Assembly (NCBI GenBank): GCA_016297645.1
Contig: JAEDGF010000017.1
Location: 1 to 34,000 of the forward strand
Length of the DNA stretch: 34,000 nucleotides
Direction of reading: 5' to 3'
Origin: Clostridiaceae bacterium
GTDB lineage: Bacteria; Bacillota; Clostridia; Oscillospirales; Acutalibacteraceae
Below, in pieces: positions 17,281-25,799 of the stretch (position 1 is its first letter; the number at the start of each line of letters is the position of its first letter). The position numbers and the translations under genes were made by a program. The notes under the pieces were generated by a model. The model worked only from the letters and a program-made list of their open reading frames with translations. It searched no databases and was not told where the DNA came from.

Positions 17281-17895
17281 ATGAAATCACAAAAAAAGAC
17301 CTCGCCTGCCGCGTTTTCCGCTGCCGTCGGCGTGCTTGCCGCAATAATGATGGCGCTGTCGTATATCGAAAGCACCGTCACCGCACTTCTCCCGCTTCCG
17401 CCCGGCGTTAAACCGGGGCTTGCGAATATAGCGGTAATGTTTGCCTGTTCCGTAATGGGCTTCGGCACGGCGCTTTTACTGACAATAATAAAGGCGGCGT
17501 TCGTCATGCTTATTTCGGGGGCAACGGCAGGCTTCATCTCGCTTTGCGGAGGACTTGCAAGCGTTCTTGTAACGGGACTTCTCATAAAAAAGGCGCAAAA
17601 CAGACTTTCCTTCACCGGAATTTCCGTTCTCGGCGCGCTGTTTCACAACGCCGGACAGACAGTCGCAGCGTGCGCCGTCATCGGCTCGGCTTATTACATT
17701 GCTTATTTCCCCGTGCTTGCCGTTTCGGCGGCGGTAACGGGAGCGGTGACAGGCACCGTACTCAACTGCGTGATGCCGTCACTTATAAAAACAGGGCTTT
17801 TTTCGGGCTATTCCGGGAAAAGCAGCTCCGCCCCGTCCGATACTGACGGAGAAGACAAAAACAAAACAGAAAACAAACACAAAACGGAGGAATAG
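17281..17895 (+). CDS. Gx-type membrane protein (heptaprenyl diphosphate synthase component I family)
   Basis: A 204-residue integral membrane protein with about five or six hydrophobic helices and a highly charged, hydrophilic C-terminal tail rich in Lys, Glu and Asp. PGVKPGLANIAVMF and SLCGGLASVLVTGLL are typical of the family named Gx transporter or heptaprenyl diphosphate synthase component I. It resembles small-molecule carriers of the ECF S-component type more than a soluble enzyme, so the synthase name may mislead. The ATG at 17281 is preceded by AAGGA. An upstream TTG at 17263 overlaps the previous stop and is less likely. Its place between the NusG-II and rnfC genes suggests supply of a cofactor precursor, such as a flavin or quinone part, but that is inference. 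Confidence 0.8.
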   Translation: MKSQKKTSPAAFSAAVGVLAAIMMALSYIESTVTALLPLPPGVKPGLANIAVMFACSVMGFGTALLLTIIKAAFVMLISGATAGFISLCGGLASVLVTGLLIKKAQNRLSFTGISVLGALFHNAGQTVAACAVIGSAYYIAYFPVLAVSAAVTGAVTGTVLNCVMPSLIKTGLFSGYSGKSSSAPSDTDGEDKNKTENKHKTEE

Positions 17896-17896
17896 T

Positions 17897-19246
17897 ATGG
17901 GAAAGCATAAACCCGATTCCATTCTCAAAGCCGTGAAAAAAGGCGTCGGCGGAGTCGGCGTTGTTCACAGCAAGATAACGGCTGAGGTCGCCATTGAAAG
18001 AATGCCGCTGCCGCAGACCGTGGTAATACCCATGTCGCAGCACATAGGCGCGCCGTGCGAGCCGCTCGTAAGGGTAGGTGACAGCGTAAAGGCGGGTCAG
18101 CTCATAGGCGACAGCGACAAATTTATCAGCGCACCGATACACGCGTCCATCTCGGGAACGGTCACCGCCGTAGGAGATGTCATGCTCTCAAACGGACGGA
18201 CAAGCAAGGCGGTCACGATAACCTCCGACGGGCGGGACGATAATTTTGCGGATTTCCGTGTTCCTACCGTCACCGACAATGCGTCGCTCTGCGAAGCCAT
18301 ACGCGCATCGGGGCTTGTAGGGCTCGGCGGAGCGGGCTTCCCGGCTCATGTAAAATACCGCATTTCGCCCGATAAACCCATTGATACGCTTATAGTCAAC
18401 GCCGCCGAATGCGAGCCTTATATTACGGTAGACTACCGCGAATGTAAGGACCACGGCGACGAGATAATCGACGGTGTGTACAAGCTCGCAAAATACTGCG
18501 GCTTCAAGCGCGTTATAATCGCGGTCGAGGACAATAAGCCGGATGCAATTAAAATTCTCAAAGAGGTTGCGGATTCCGATATAGCACGCGGAAATCTCGT
18601 CCGTCTTATGACGCTCAAATCCCGCTATCCCCAGGGTGCGGAAAAAATGATGGTATTGTCGGCTACCGGAAGAACAGTCCCCGAGGGCGCACTTCCCGCC
18701 GATGTGGGCTGCATAGTATCGAATGTCGCGAGTGTTGCGTTCATTTCGCGTTACCTTAAATCCGGCAAGCCCCTTATCAGCCGCTCGGTAACGGTCAGCG
18801 GCGACGCGATAGCTTCCCCGAAGAATATCAGAGTTCCCGTGGGAATTTCCGTAAGAGAGATAATAGACTACTGCGGAGGATTTTCCGCCGACCCGTACAA
18901 AATTCTCCTCGGCGGACCCATGATGGGTACTGCGACCGACAGCATTGATGTGCCGATAGTAAAGAGCAACAACGCCGTTCTGGCGTTTACCGAAAAGGGA
19001 CTCGGCGAAAAGAAAAAGCGCAACTGTATACGCTGCGGACGGTGCCACGAGGCGTGTCCGATGAGTCTTTTCCCGACCGAAATCGAAAAATACGCGCTCG
19101 CAGGCGACGCGGAGGAGCTGAAAAAGCTCGGTATCGGCGTGTGCATGGAGTGCGGCAGCTGCGCTTATTCCTGTCCTGCGGCAAAACCGCTCGTGCAGTA
19201 TATGCGGCTCGCAAAATCAGTAGTAAGGGAGGCAGGCGCAAAATGA
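17897..19246 (+). CDS. rnfC: Rnf electron transport complex subunit C
   Basis: A 449-residue peripheral membrane subunit that carries the NADH site of the ferredoxin:NAD+ oxidoreductase. GLGGAGFPAHVKY and the acidic NAAECEPYITVDYR belong to the nucleotide/FMN-binding fold. Two [4Fe-4S] motifs follow: CIRCGRCHEACP from residue 377 and CMECGSCAYSCP from residue 416. The SD GGAGG lies inside the end of the preceding gene, one base from this start. The stop overlaps the rnfD start in an ATGA arrangement. Length matches clostridial RnfC. Confidence 0.97.
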   Translation: MGKHKPDSILKAVKKGVGGVGVVHSKITAEVAIERMPLPQTVVIPMSQHIGAPCEPLVRVGDSVKAGQLIGDSDKFISAPIHASISGTVTAVGDVMLSNGRTSKAVTITSDGRDDNFADFRVPTVTDNASLCEAIRASGLVGLGGAGFPAHVKYRISPDKPIDTLIVNAAECEPYITVDYRECKDHGDEIIDGVYKLAKYCGFKRVIIAVEDNKPDAIKILKEVADSDIARGNLVRLMTLKSRYPQGAEKMMVLSATGRTVPEGALPADVGCIVSNVASVAFISRYLKSGKPLISRSVTVSGDAIASPKNIRVPVGISVREIIDYCGGFSADPYKILLGGPMMGTATDSIDVPIVKSNNAVLAFTEKGLGEKKKRNCIRCGRCHEACPMSLFPTEIEKYALAGDAEELKKLGIGVCMECGSCAYSCPAAKPLVQYMRLAKSVVREAGAK

Positions 19247-20268
19247 CAGAGCTGAAAGAAAAACTTACCGTAAGCTCATCGCCCCACATAAAAAGCCCGA
19301 AAACGGTAACGGGCATAATGGGCGATGTGATAATTTCGCTCGTTCCGGCAGGCATAGCCGGTACGGTAATATTCGGACTTCGCGCACTCGCGGTCATCGC
19401 TGTCTGCGTTGTTTCGTGCGTTATCTTTGAAATTCTTTCGAGAAAAATAATGAAAAGGAGCTTCACGGCAGGCGACCTGAGCGCGATAGTCACCGGACTT
19501 TTGCTGGCATACAACCTGCCCGTTTCAATTCCGTTGTGGATGTGCGTCATCGGATCCTTCGTCGCAATAGTGATAGTAAAACAGCTTTTCGGCGGAATCG
19601 GACAGAATTTTGCCAATCCGGCGATAACCGCACGAATCGTTCTGCTCGTATCGTTTGCTTCGGCAATGACGAACTTCACCATGCCGCTGCCGTGGAAGAT
19701 GGACGCGGTTGCGACCGCCACTCCCCTCTCCGCGCTCGGCTCGGTCGATCTCACGGGTGACATCGCTTCTCAGCTGAGAGCACTCACAAACAACGGCTCG
19801 CTGCCCGAAATGAAAGAAATGCTTTTCGGAATAAGAGGCGGCTGTATCGGTGAAACCTGTGCGGCTGCACTTCTTCTCGGCGCACTGTTCCTGCTTGCAA
19901 GAGGAGTCATAAGCCTTCGCATTCCGGCTTCTTACATAGTAACCGTCGCGGTTTTCATGCTGGCGGTTTCTCACGGAAACGCCGCATTCATGTTCTACGA
20001 GATAACGGCGGGCGGACTTCTCCTCGGCGCATTCTTCATGGCAACCGACTACTCCACAAGTCCCATGTCGAAAAAGGGTAAGATAGTTTTCGGTATCGGC
20101 TGCGGACTTCTCACCTCGGTCATCCGTCTTTACGGCTCGCTGCCCGAAGGCGTTTCATACTCGATTCTTCTCATGAACATAGCCTGCCCGCTTATCGAAA
20201 AAGCGTGCCGCCCGGGATATTTCGGACGCAAAAAGGCTGAAAAGAAAAGCAAGGAGGCGGCGGCATGA
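19243..20268 (+). CDS. rnfD: Rnf complex subunit D
   Basis: A 341-residue integral membrane subunit of the Rnf pump, with about eight to ten hydrophobic helices. It carries covalent FMN in characterised complexes. The likely attachment site is the threonine in ATATPLSALG. The C-terminal part has MATDYSTSPMSKKGK and RLYGSLPEGVSYSILLMN, both strongly conserved in RnfD/NqrB. The ATG at 19243 overlaps the rnfC stop and has GGAGG ten bases upstream. A longer in-frame reading from 19042 would overlap rnfC by 200 bases and is not supported. Confidence 0.97.
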   Translation: MTELKEKLTVSSSPHIKSPKTVTGIMGDVIISLVPAGIAGTVIFGLRALAVIAVCVVSCVIFEILSRKIMKRSFTAGDLSAIVTGLLLAYNLPVSIPLWMCVIGSFVAIVIVKQLFGGIGQNFANPAITARIVLLVSFASAMTNFTMPLPWKMDAVATATPLSALGSVDLTGDIASQLRALTNNGSLPEMKEMLFGIRGGCIGETCAAALLLGALFLLARGVISLRIPASYIVTVAVFMLAVSHGNAAFMFYEITAGGLLLGAFFMATDYSTSPMSKKGKIVFGIGCGLLTSVIRLYGSLPEGVSYSILLMNIACPLIEKACRPGYFGRKKAEKKSKEAAA

Positions 20269-20828
20269 ATAAAAAAGATGTAAGAGATATCATTAAAACC
20301 GCCGTTTCACTGTTCTTGATATGCGCGGTCGCGGCGGGTCTGCTCGCGGCGGTAAACTCCGTCACCGCACCGAAGATAGCCGAAAACTCGGCTGCAACTG
20401 CAAACGAAGCGCGCAAAACCGTCCTCCCTGAGGCTGAAAGCTTTGAAGAAAAAACTCTCTCCGACGGCACGGTCTATTACGCCGGTGTATCCGGCTGCGG
20501 CAAGGTCGGCTATGTTTTCAACACCTCGGCAGCCGGCTACGGCGGAGAGATAGCGCTCACCGTAGGCGTGAACTCCGACGGCGCGGTAACGGGAATCACA
20601 ATTCTTACGATAAACGAAACGCCGGGACTCGGCATGAACGCAAAAAAAGAATCGTTCATCTCGCAGTTTACCGGCAAGAGCGGCAGCATTTCGGTAGTCA
20701 AAGGCTCCGCGTCCGGCGACAACGAGATATCGGCTATAACAAGTGCGACAATAACGAGTAAGGCAGTCACGAGCGCCGTAAATAAGGCGTTGGAGCTTTA
20801 TTCGCTTGCCGTTCAACAGGAGGGCTGA
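20265..20828 (+). CDS. rnfG: Rnf complex subunit G, flavin-carrying
   Basis: A 187-residue subunit with one N-terminal membrane helix (about residues 10-30) and an extracytoplasmic FMN-binding domain. The ApbE-type flavinylation motif near the C-terminus reads TSATITSKAVTSAV, with Thr162 as the probable FMN-bearing residue. The canonical S-G-A-T is S-A-T here, with Ala in place of Gly. NETPGLGMNAKKESF is also typical. The ATG at 20265 overlaps the rnfD stop, and GGAGG lies just upstream. Confidence 0.96.
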   Translation: MNKKDVRDIIKTAVSLFLICAVAAGLLAAVNSVTAPKIAENSAATANEARKTVLPEAESFEEKTLSDGTVYYAGVSGCGKVGYVFNTSAAGYGGEIALTVGVNSDGAVTGITILTINETPGLGMNAKKESFISQFTGKSGSISVVKGSASGDNEISAITSATITSKAVTSAVNKALELYSLAVQQEG

Positions 20829-20831
20829 CAA

Positions 20832-21572
20832 ATGGCGGAAAAGAAAAAATACAACTACTGTAAAGAGCTTACAAAAGGCTTTTTGCGCGAGAACCCCGTT
20901 TTGCGGCTCGTTCTCGGCACCTGTCCCACCCTTGCGACCTCCACGAGCGTTGTAAACGGTCTGGGCATGGGAATAGCAGCAACAATAGTTCTTGTATGCT
21001 CGAACATCGCGATATCGGCACTGAGAAAGGTTATCCCGTCAAAGGCGAGAATACCTGCGTACATAGTTATAATTGCATCGTTCGTTACAATGGTGCAGAT
21101 GCTTGTAAAGGCGTTTGTCCCGGCACTTGACGAATCGTTAGGCGTGTTCCTTCCGCTTATAGTCGTCAACTGCATAATCCTCGGCAGAGCGGAGGCATTT
21201 GCCGGCAAGAACCCCGTTCTCGTTTCGGCTGTCGACGGACTCGGAATGGGAATAGGCTTCACGGCGGCGCTGTTCTGTATGGGCACCGTAAGAGAGATAA
21301 TCGGTGCAGGCACATTCCTTACCGGACTCGATACGATGATAGGCTCCTCCTTCAAGGGCTTTGACTTCACCGGGGCGCTCTCAAAAATCGGACTTGCGCC
21401 CATGACAATATTTATTCTTCCTGCCGGCGGATTCTTCGTTTTCGGAATTCTTATGGCACTCGCGAACAGACTCGCCGAGAAAAAGGGAATGAAAAAAGCA
21501 AGCCTCAACGGCTGCGAGGGCTGTCCTCACGCCGCTGCCTGCGGAAAAAGACAGGAGGGTGAAGCGAAATGA
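20832..21572 (+). CDS. rnfE: Rnf complex subunit E
   Basis: A 246-residue integral membrane subunit with about six helices, paired with RnfA to form the symmetric membrane core of the pump. ENPVLRLVLGTCPTLATSTS and LPLIVVNCIILGRAEAFAGK are family signatures; the conserved Cys residues in these helices are thought to hold an intramembrane iron-sulfur site between RnfA and RnfE. A Cys-rich tail (CEGCPHAAACGKR) follows the last helix. GGAGG precedes the ATG, and only three bases separate it from rnfG. Confidence 0.97.
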   Translation: MAEKKKYNYCKELTKGFLRENPVLRLVLGTCPTLATSTSVVNGLGMGIAATIVLVCSNIAISALRKVIPSKARIPAYIVIIASFVTMVQMLVKAFVPALDESLGVFLPLIVVNCIILGRAEAFAGKNPVLVSAVDGLGMGIGFTAALFCMGTVREIIGAGTFLTGLDTMIGSSFKGFDFTGALSKIGLAPMTIFILPAGGFFVFGILMALANRLAEKKGMKKASLNGCEGCPHAAACGKRQEGEAK

Positions 21573-22180
21573 AATTCTATATAGCTCTGCTCGTAATGGG
21601 CATACTCACACAGAACTTCACACTTTCGAAATTCCTCGGGATATGCCCGTTTTTGGGCGTTTCCAAAAAACTCAATACCGCCCTCGGAATGAGCGCGGCG
21701 GTCATATTCGTCATGCTTCTCTCAACGGCGGCTACCTATCCGCTGAACATTCTGCTGCAAAAATGCGGACTTGAATATCTGCAAACAATTGTGTTTATTC
21801 TCGTTATCGCCGCACTTGTTCAGATGGTCGAGATAATCATGAAAAAGTACATGAAGCCGCTTTACAATTCCCTCGGCATTTATCTTCCGCTTATCACCAC
21901 AAACTGCGCGGTACTCGGCGTTGTAATTCTGAACATCGATAATATCACGGGCTACGCTGCCTACGGCTTCGGCTTCGGTCATGCCATGGTGAACTCGTTC
22001 GCGGCAGGCGCAGGCTTCATGCTTGCAATGGTGCTGTTCGCAGGTGTGCGTTCGCGCCTTGAAGCAGCCGACATTCCAAAGGGCTTACAGGGACTTCCCA
22101 TAACGCTCATAGCCGCGTCTATCGTATCTCTCAGCTTCCTCGGTTTCTCGGGAATAGTCGAGGGCATGGGCTTAATGTAA
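21569..22180 (+). CDS. rnfA: Rnf complex subunit A
   Basis: A 203-residue integral membrane subunit with six helices, homologous to RnfE. NFTLSKFLGICPFLGVSKK and LGIYLPLITTNCAVLGV hold the conserved Cys residues of the RnfA/RnfE core. The ATG overlaps the rnfE stop by four bases and has GGAGGG upstream. The end is followed by 14 bases and then rnfB. Length is typical of the family (about 190-205). Confidence 0.97.
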   Translation: MKFYIALLVMGILTQNFTLSKFLGICPFLGVSKKLNTALGMSAAVIFVMLLSTAATYPLNILLQKCGLEYLQTIVFILVIAALVQMVEIIMKKYMKPLYNSLGIYLPLITTNCAVLGVVILNIDNITGYAAYGFGFGHAMVNSFAAGAGFMLAMVLFAGVRSRLEAADIPKGLQGLPITLIAASIVSLSFLGFSGIVEGMGLM

Positions 22181-22194
22181 GGGAGGAAAAAATA

Positions 22195-22998
22195 ATGACT
22201 GATATTATTATTGCCGTTGCGATAGTTGCCGGTATAGGAATTCTCGCAGGTTTTCTTCTCGCCGTGCTTTCAAAGGTCATGGCGGTTCCCGTTGACGAAA
22301 AAGCCGCCGAGATAGAAGAAATTCTCCCCGGTGCAAACTGCGGCTCGTGCGGTTTCTCGGGCTGCTCCGGCTACGCCGCCGCACTGTCCTCGGGCAAAAC
22401 GACCGAAACGGGTCTGTGCAACCCGGGCGGAAACGAGGTTTCGCAGAAGATTGCCGAAATAATGGGACTTTCCGCAGGCACCGTCACACCCATGACGGCT
22501 GTCGTCCGCTGCGCCGGAACTCCCGACAAGGCTCAGAACAAGCTCGATTACGACGGCGTTCAAAGCTGCCAAATGGCTTCGCAGCTTTTCGGCGGACCGA
22601 AATCCTGCTCGTACGGCTGCTTGGGACTCGGCGACTGCGCCCGCGCCTGTCCGTATGATGCAATAATGCTCTGTGACGGCGTTGCGGTCGTAAGCCCCGA
22701 AATGTGCAGAGCGTGCAAAAAATGCGTCGCCGTCTGCCCGAAGCATATAATAACTCTTATGCCCAAGGGTCAGCTTACGGCAGCCGTTTTGTGCGTCAAC
22801 CACGACAAGGGCGCAAAAACACGCAAGGACTGCACGGTAGGCTGCATCGGCTGCATGAAGTGCGTCAAGGCTTGTCCGAACGGTGCTGTAAAGGTGGAAA
22901 ACTTTACAGCAAGCGTTGACAACATGAAATGCACCGCCTGCGGCGCGTGCGCCGAACAATGCCCCACGGGCGCCATAAGCGTTTTGAAGCTCGGCTGA
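22195..22998 (+). CDS. rnfB: Rnf complex subunit B, polyferredoxin
   Basis: A 267-residue subunit that accepts electrons from reduced ferredoxin. One N-terminal membrane helix (residues 4-26) is followed by a four-Cys iron-sulfur domain starting CGSCGFSGC. Four more ferredoxin-type [4Fe-4S] motifs follow: CLGLGDCARACP, CRACKKCVAVCP, CIGCMKCVKACP and CTACGACAEQCP. This is the expected clostridial arrangement and completes the C-D-G-E-A-B order. GGAGG precedes the ATG. A small GC-rich inverted repeat and a run of T follow the stop, 38 bases before uxaC, but are too weak to call a terminator. Confidence 0.97.
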   Translation: MTDIIIAVAIVAGIGILAGFLLAVLSKVMAVPVDEKAAEIEEILPGANCGSCGFSGCSGYAAALSSGKTTETGLCNPGGNEVSQKIAEIMGLSAGTVTPMTAVVRCAGTPDKAQNKLDYDGVQSCQMASQLFGGPKSCSYGCLGLGDCARACPYDAIMLCDGVAVVSPEMCRACKKCVAVCPKHIITLMPKGQLTAAVLCVNHDKGAKTRKDCTVGCIGCMKCVKACPNGAVKVENFTASVDNMKCTACGACAEQCPTGAISVLKLG

Positions 22999-23035
22999 GC
23001 CGATAAATACATATCATTTTTTGACGGAGGATAAA

Positions 23036-24436
23036 ATGATGAAAAAATTCATGGACAAAGATTTTTTGCTGTCCACACCCACGGCAGCTCGTCTGTTTGA
23101 CGACTGCAAGGACGAACCGATTTTCGACTGGCACTGCCACCTCTCCCCCAAGGAGATCTACGAAAACAAGACTCCCCGCGACATAACGGAACTTTGGCTT
23201 GCCGGCGACCACTACAAATGGCGTGCAATGCGCGGAGCGGGCATTTCCGAGAAGTACATCACCGGGGACGCTTCGCCCTATGAGAAATTCAAGGCATGGG
23301 CAAAATGTATGCCCCAGCTTATCGGCAACCCCCTCTACCACTGGACACACCTTGAATTGCAGCGCTATTTCGACATTTACGAGCCGCTCAGCGAAAAAAC
23401 AGCGGACGACATATGGGAAAAAGCAAACGCAATGATTAAAGCTGGCGGATTTACTCCGCGTGAGCTTATCACAAAATCAAATGTCGCGTGCGTCTGCACC
23501 ACGGACGATCCTGCCGACACACTCGAATACCACAAGCTCATAGCTTCGGACGGCAGCTTCAAGACAAAGGTTCTCCCGGCATTCCGCCCCGATAAGGCAC
23601 TTGCACCGGAGGCTCCCACATTTGTCCCGTGGCTTCACGCACTCGAAGAGCAGTACGGCAAAGAAATAAAGACCTTCGAAGAATTAAAGACCGCGCTTCT
23701 CACCCGTATCGAGCTGTTCGCTTCCCTCGGCTGCCGTGCTACCGACCACGCACTCGCACCCGTCCCGTTCAGAAGAGCTGACGACAAGGAGCTTGAAAGA
23801 ACCTTCGAAAAGGCACGCGAGGGCAAGGCACTCACTCCCGATGAGGCAGAGGGCTACAAAACCGAGCTTTTCCGTTTCTTCGCAAAGGAGTACGCGCGCC
23901 GCGGCTGGGCTATGGAAGTACACATCGGTGCAATGAGAAACAACAATGCGAGAATGTTTGCCGCCCTCGGTCCGGACGCCGGTTACGACTCAATCGCCGA
24001 CGACTGCTGCGCCTATAAGCTCTCTCGCCTTCTCGACAGTCTTGACGAGGAGGGACTGCTCCCAAAAACGATCCTCTTTACGCTCAATCCCAAGGACAAC
24101 TATGTTTTAGGCTCCATGCTCGGCAACTTCCAGTCGGATGAAGCGAGAAGTAAAATTCAGTTTGGTTCGGCATGGTGGTTCAACGACAACATTGACGGTA
24201 TGCGCGCACAGCTTGCAGCGCTCGGCAATTTGGGAGTTCTCTCCGCATTTGTCGGCATGGTAACGGATTCCCGTTCGTTCCTCTCCTATCCTCGCCACGA
24301 GTATTTCAGACGCATTCTCTGCGAAATGCTCGGCAACTTCGTTGAAAACGGCGAGTATCCCGACGATGAAGAAACGCTTGCAAAAATCGTAAAGGATATT
24401 TCTTTCAATAACGCAAAGGCTTACTTCGGAATTTAA
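23036..24436 (+). CDS. uxaC: Glucuronate isomerase
   Basis: A 466-residue cytoplasmic enzyme interconverting D-glucuronate with D-fructuronate and D-galacturonate with D-tagaturonate. DWHCHLSPKEIYENK near the N-terminus holds two metal-binding His residues of the amidohydrolase-like fold. LNPKDNYVLGSMLGNFQ and SDSRSFLSYPRHEYFRRIL-like conserved segments occur near the C-terminus (the window protein has TDSRSFLSYPRHEYFR). Length is normal. GGAGG lies five bases before ATG 23036 and eight before ATG 23039, so either start is possible. No other uronate catabolic gene is near. It follows the rnf operon by 37 bases, so it may be read through from it. Confidence 0.95.
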   Translation: MMKKFMDKDFLLSTPTAARLFDDCKDEPIFDWHCHLSPKEIYENKTPRDITELWLAGDHYKWRAMRGAGISEKYITGDASPYEKFKAWAKCMPQLIGNPLYHWTHLELQRYFDIYEPLSEKTADDIWEKANAMIKAGGFTPRELITKSNVACVCTTDDPADTLEYHKLIASDGSFKTKVLPAFRPDKALAPEAPTFVPWLHALEEQYGKEIKTFEELKTALLTRIELFASLGCRATDHALAPVPFRRADDKELERTFEKAREGKALTPDEAEGYKTELFRFFAKEYARRGWAMEVHIGAMRNNNARMFAALGPDAGYDSIADDCCAYKLSRLLDSLDEEGLLPKTILFTLNPKDNYVLGSMLGNFQSDEARSKIQFGSAWWFNDNIDGMRAQLAALGNLGVLSAFVGMVTDSRSFLSYPRHEYFRRILCEMLGNFVENGEYPDDEETLAKIVKDISFNNAKAYFGI

Positions 24437-24564
24437 GAGTCCGTTAAGGCGCAAGGGGTAATATCGCTCCTTGTGAAACGCGTACTTATAACTGCGTTCA
24501 TAAAAAAACCGGCGCCGCCCGGCAGAGCTGCCCCATAAAAGGGCGCAATTAAGAGGAGCCTTAA

Positions 24565-24969
24565 ATGAACATACTCAGATTTTTAACGCCGAAGGAGGAT
24601 GTTGAATACATCAATATCGAATCCTCCGTTCGTCAGGGACTTGAAAAAATGAAGTACCACGGCTATGCCGCGATACCGGTTATCGACAGCGAAGGAAAAT
24701 ATGTCGGCGTTGTCACCGAAGGCGATTTTCTGTGGGCATTGTACAACAACGATAATCCCGACATAAAAAAGCTCGAACACATGGAGCTTAAAAGCATACT
24801 GCACAAGGACTACCACCCGGTGAATGCAAGCGCGTCAATAGACGAGATACTTACACGCGCTTACAGTCAGAATTTTGTGCCTGTGGTGGATGACCGCAAT
24901 GTTTTTATCGGGATAATCCGAAGAATGCACATTATAAAGTACCTTGCTACAATTCAGACGGAATTATGA
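24565..24969 (+). CDS. Two-CBS-domain protein
   Basis: A 134-residue protein made of a single pair of CBS domains (about residues 1-60 and 70-130), which bind adenine nucleotides as regulatory modules. YAAIPVIDSEGKYVGVVTEGDFL and FVPVVDDRNVFIGIIRR are the two characteristic strands. There is no attached enzymatic domain, so it should act in trans. AGAGGAGCC precedes the ATG. It ends nine bases before the YwlG-family gene. Its partner is unknown. Confidence 0.9.
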   Translation: MNILRFLTPKEDVEYINIESSVRQGLEKMKYHGYAAIPVIDSEGKYVGVVTEGDFLWALYNNDNPDIKKLEHMELKSILHKDYHPVNASASIDEILTRAYSQNFVPVVDDRNVFIGIIRRMHIIKYLATIQTEL

Positions 24970-24977
24970 CGGCGTAA

Positions 24978-25556
24978 ATGCCGACCAACCCTAAGGAAGT
25001 GATTTTTACGGACAGCAAAACCCTGTCGGAACAGGCATACCTTGCCGCCGACGAAATAATAGCAGAAGCGAAGCTGCGTGAAGGGCAGATACTTGTTGTA
25101 GGCTGCTCCACAAGCGAGATACTCGGAAAAAAAATAGGGTCTTTTTCAAGCCCCGACACGGCTGCCGCTGTGTTTGACAGCATAAAAAAGGCGTGCGATA
25201 AACACGGCGTATTTATCGCGGCGCAGTGCTGCGAGCACTTAAACCGTGCGATAATAACCGAGCGTGCTGCCGCCGGGAACAACGAACCCGTGAATGTCGT
25301 TCCTTTCCCGAAAGCCGGAGGTTCATTCGCGACGGCGTGTTACCATTCTCTCGCAGATCCGGTCGCGCTTGAACACATAAAAGCCGATGCCGGACTCGAC
25401 ATAGGTCTTACCATGATAGGTATGCACCTGAAAGAGGTAGCCGTTCCGGTTCGTTTGAAGAACAACCGCATAGGCGAAGCACTTGTAGCTGCCGCCCGCA
25501 CCCGCCCGAAATTTATCGGCGGCGACCGCGCCCACTACAACGACGAGCTGAAATAA
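24978..25556 (+). CDS. YwlG-family (DUF436, UPF0340) protein
   Basis: A 192-residue protein of the YwlG/UPF0340 family. QILVVGCSTSEILGKKIGS, QCCEHLNRA and TMIGMHLKEVAVPVR are its conserved segments. The function of the family is not established; members are near 180-190 residues. The ATG at 24978 follows an in-frame stop directly, so no longer start exists, and there is no clear SD; translation may depend on coupling to the CBS-domain gene that ends at 24969. A bidirectional terminator lies 25 bases after its stop. Confidence 0.9.
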   Translation: MPTNPKEVIFTDSKTLSEQAYLAADEIIAEAKLREGQILVVGCSTSEILGKKIGSFSSPDTAAAVFDSIKKACDKHGVFIAAQCCEHLNRAIITERAAAGNNEPVNVVPFPKAGGSFATACYHSLADPVALEHIKADAGLDIGLTMIGMHLKEVAVPVRLKNNRIGEALVAAARTRPKFIGGDRAHYNDELK

Positions 25557-25580
25557 CGGCTTTCCGATTTACAGAAAAAG

Positions 25581-25626
25581 AAAAAGCACATTTTCCGGAT
25601 TCAATTTTCCGGTGATGTGCTTTTTT
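25581..25626. terminator. Bidirectional terminator between ywlG-like and vanY-like genes
   Basis: AAAAAGCACAT (25581-25591) pairs with ATGTGCTTTTT (25615-25625), an 11-bp stem with a 23-base loop that holds two copies of TTTTCCGG. The A-run and T-run at its ends suit termination from both convergent genes. Confidence 0.88.
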
Positions 25627-25799
25627 GTGTTCATTTATCGGTTTTCGGAAAACGGTTTTTCCGTTCGGCTGTCTGTCGTTCAGTCGAATTTGACCGAATC
25701 ACCGTCGAAGCAGCAGACTGAAAATTTATTTTCTCGCCCGTCGGCTTTTTCGGTTGACCTTGCCTGTATCAAAAATCTGTTATCATAGCTGTCTTTTTT

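Noticed and set aside
17897..22998. Na+-translocating NADH:quinone reductase (Nqr) instead of Rnf
   Set aside because: An RnfB polyferredoxin and an RnfC with two [4Fe-4S] motifs are present, no NqrF is found, and the order C-D-G-E-A-B is that of Rnf.
24437..24564. Terminator or riboswitch in the gap between uxaC and the CBS-domain gene
   Set aside because: Several GC-rich inverted repeats occur, but none has a T-tract or a known riboswitch layout.
23036..25556. Uronate catabolic operon
   Set aside because: Only uxaC is present; the CBS-domain and YwlG-family genes have no known role in uronate use.
25627..25799. Gene or regulatory RNA between the terminator and the vanY-like stop
   Set aside because: AT-rich with a few short inverted repeats; no coding frame with an SD and no stable structure that I can support.
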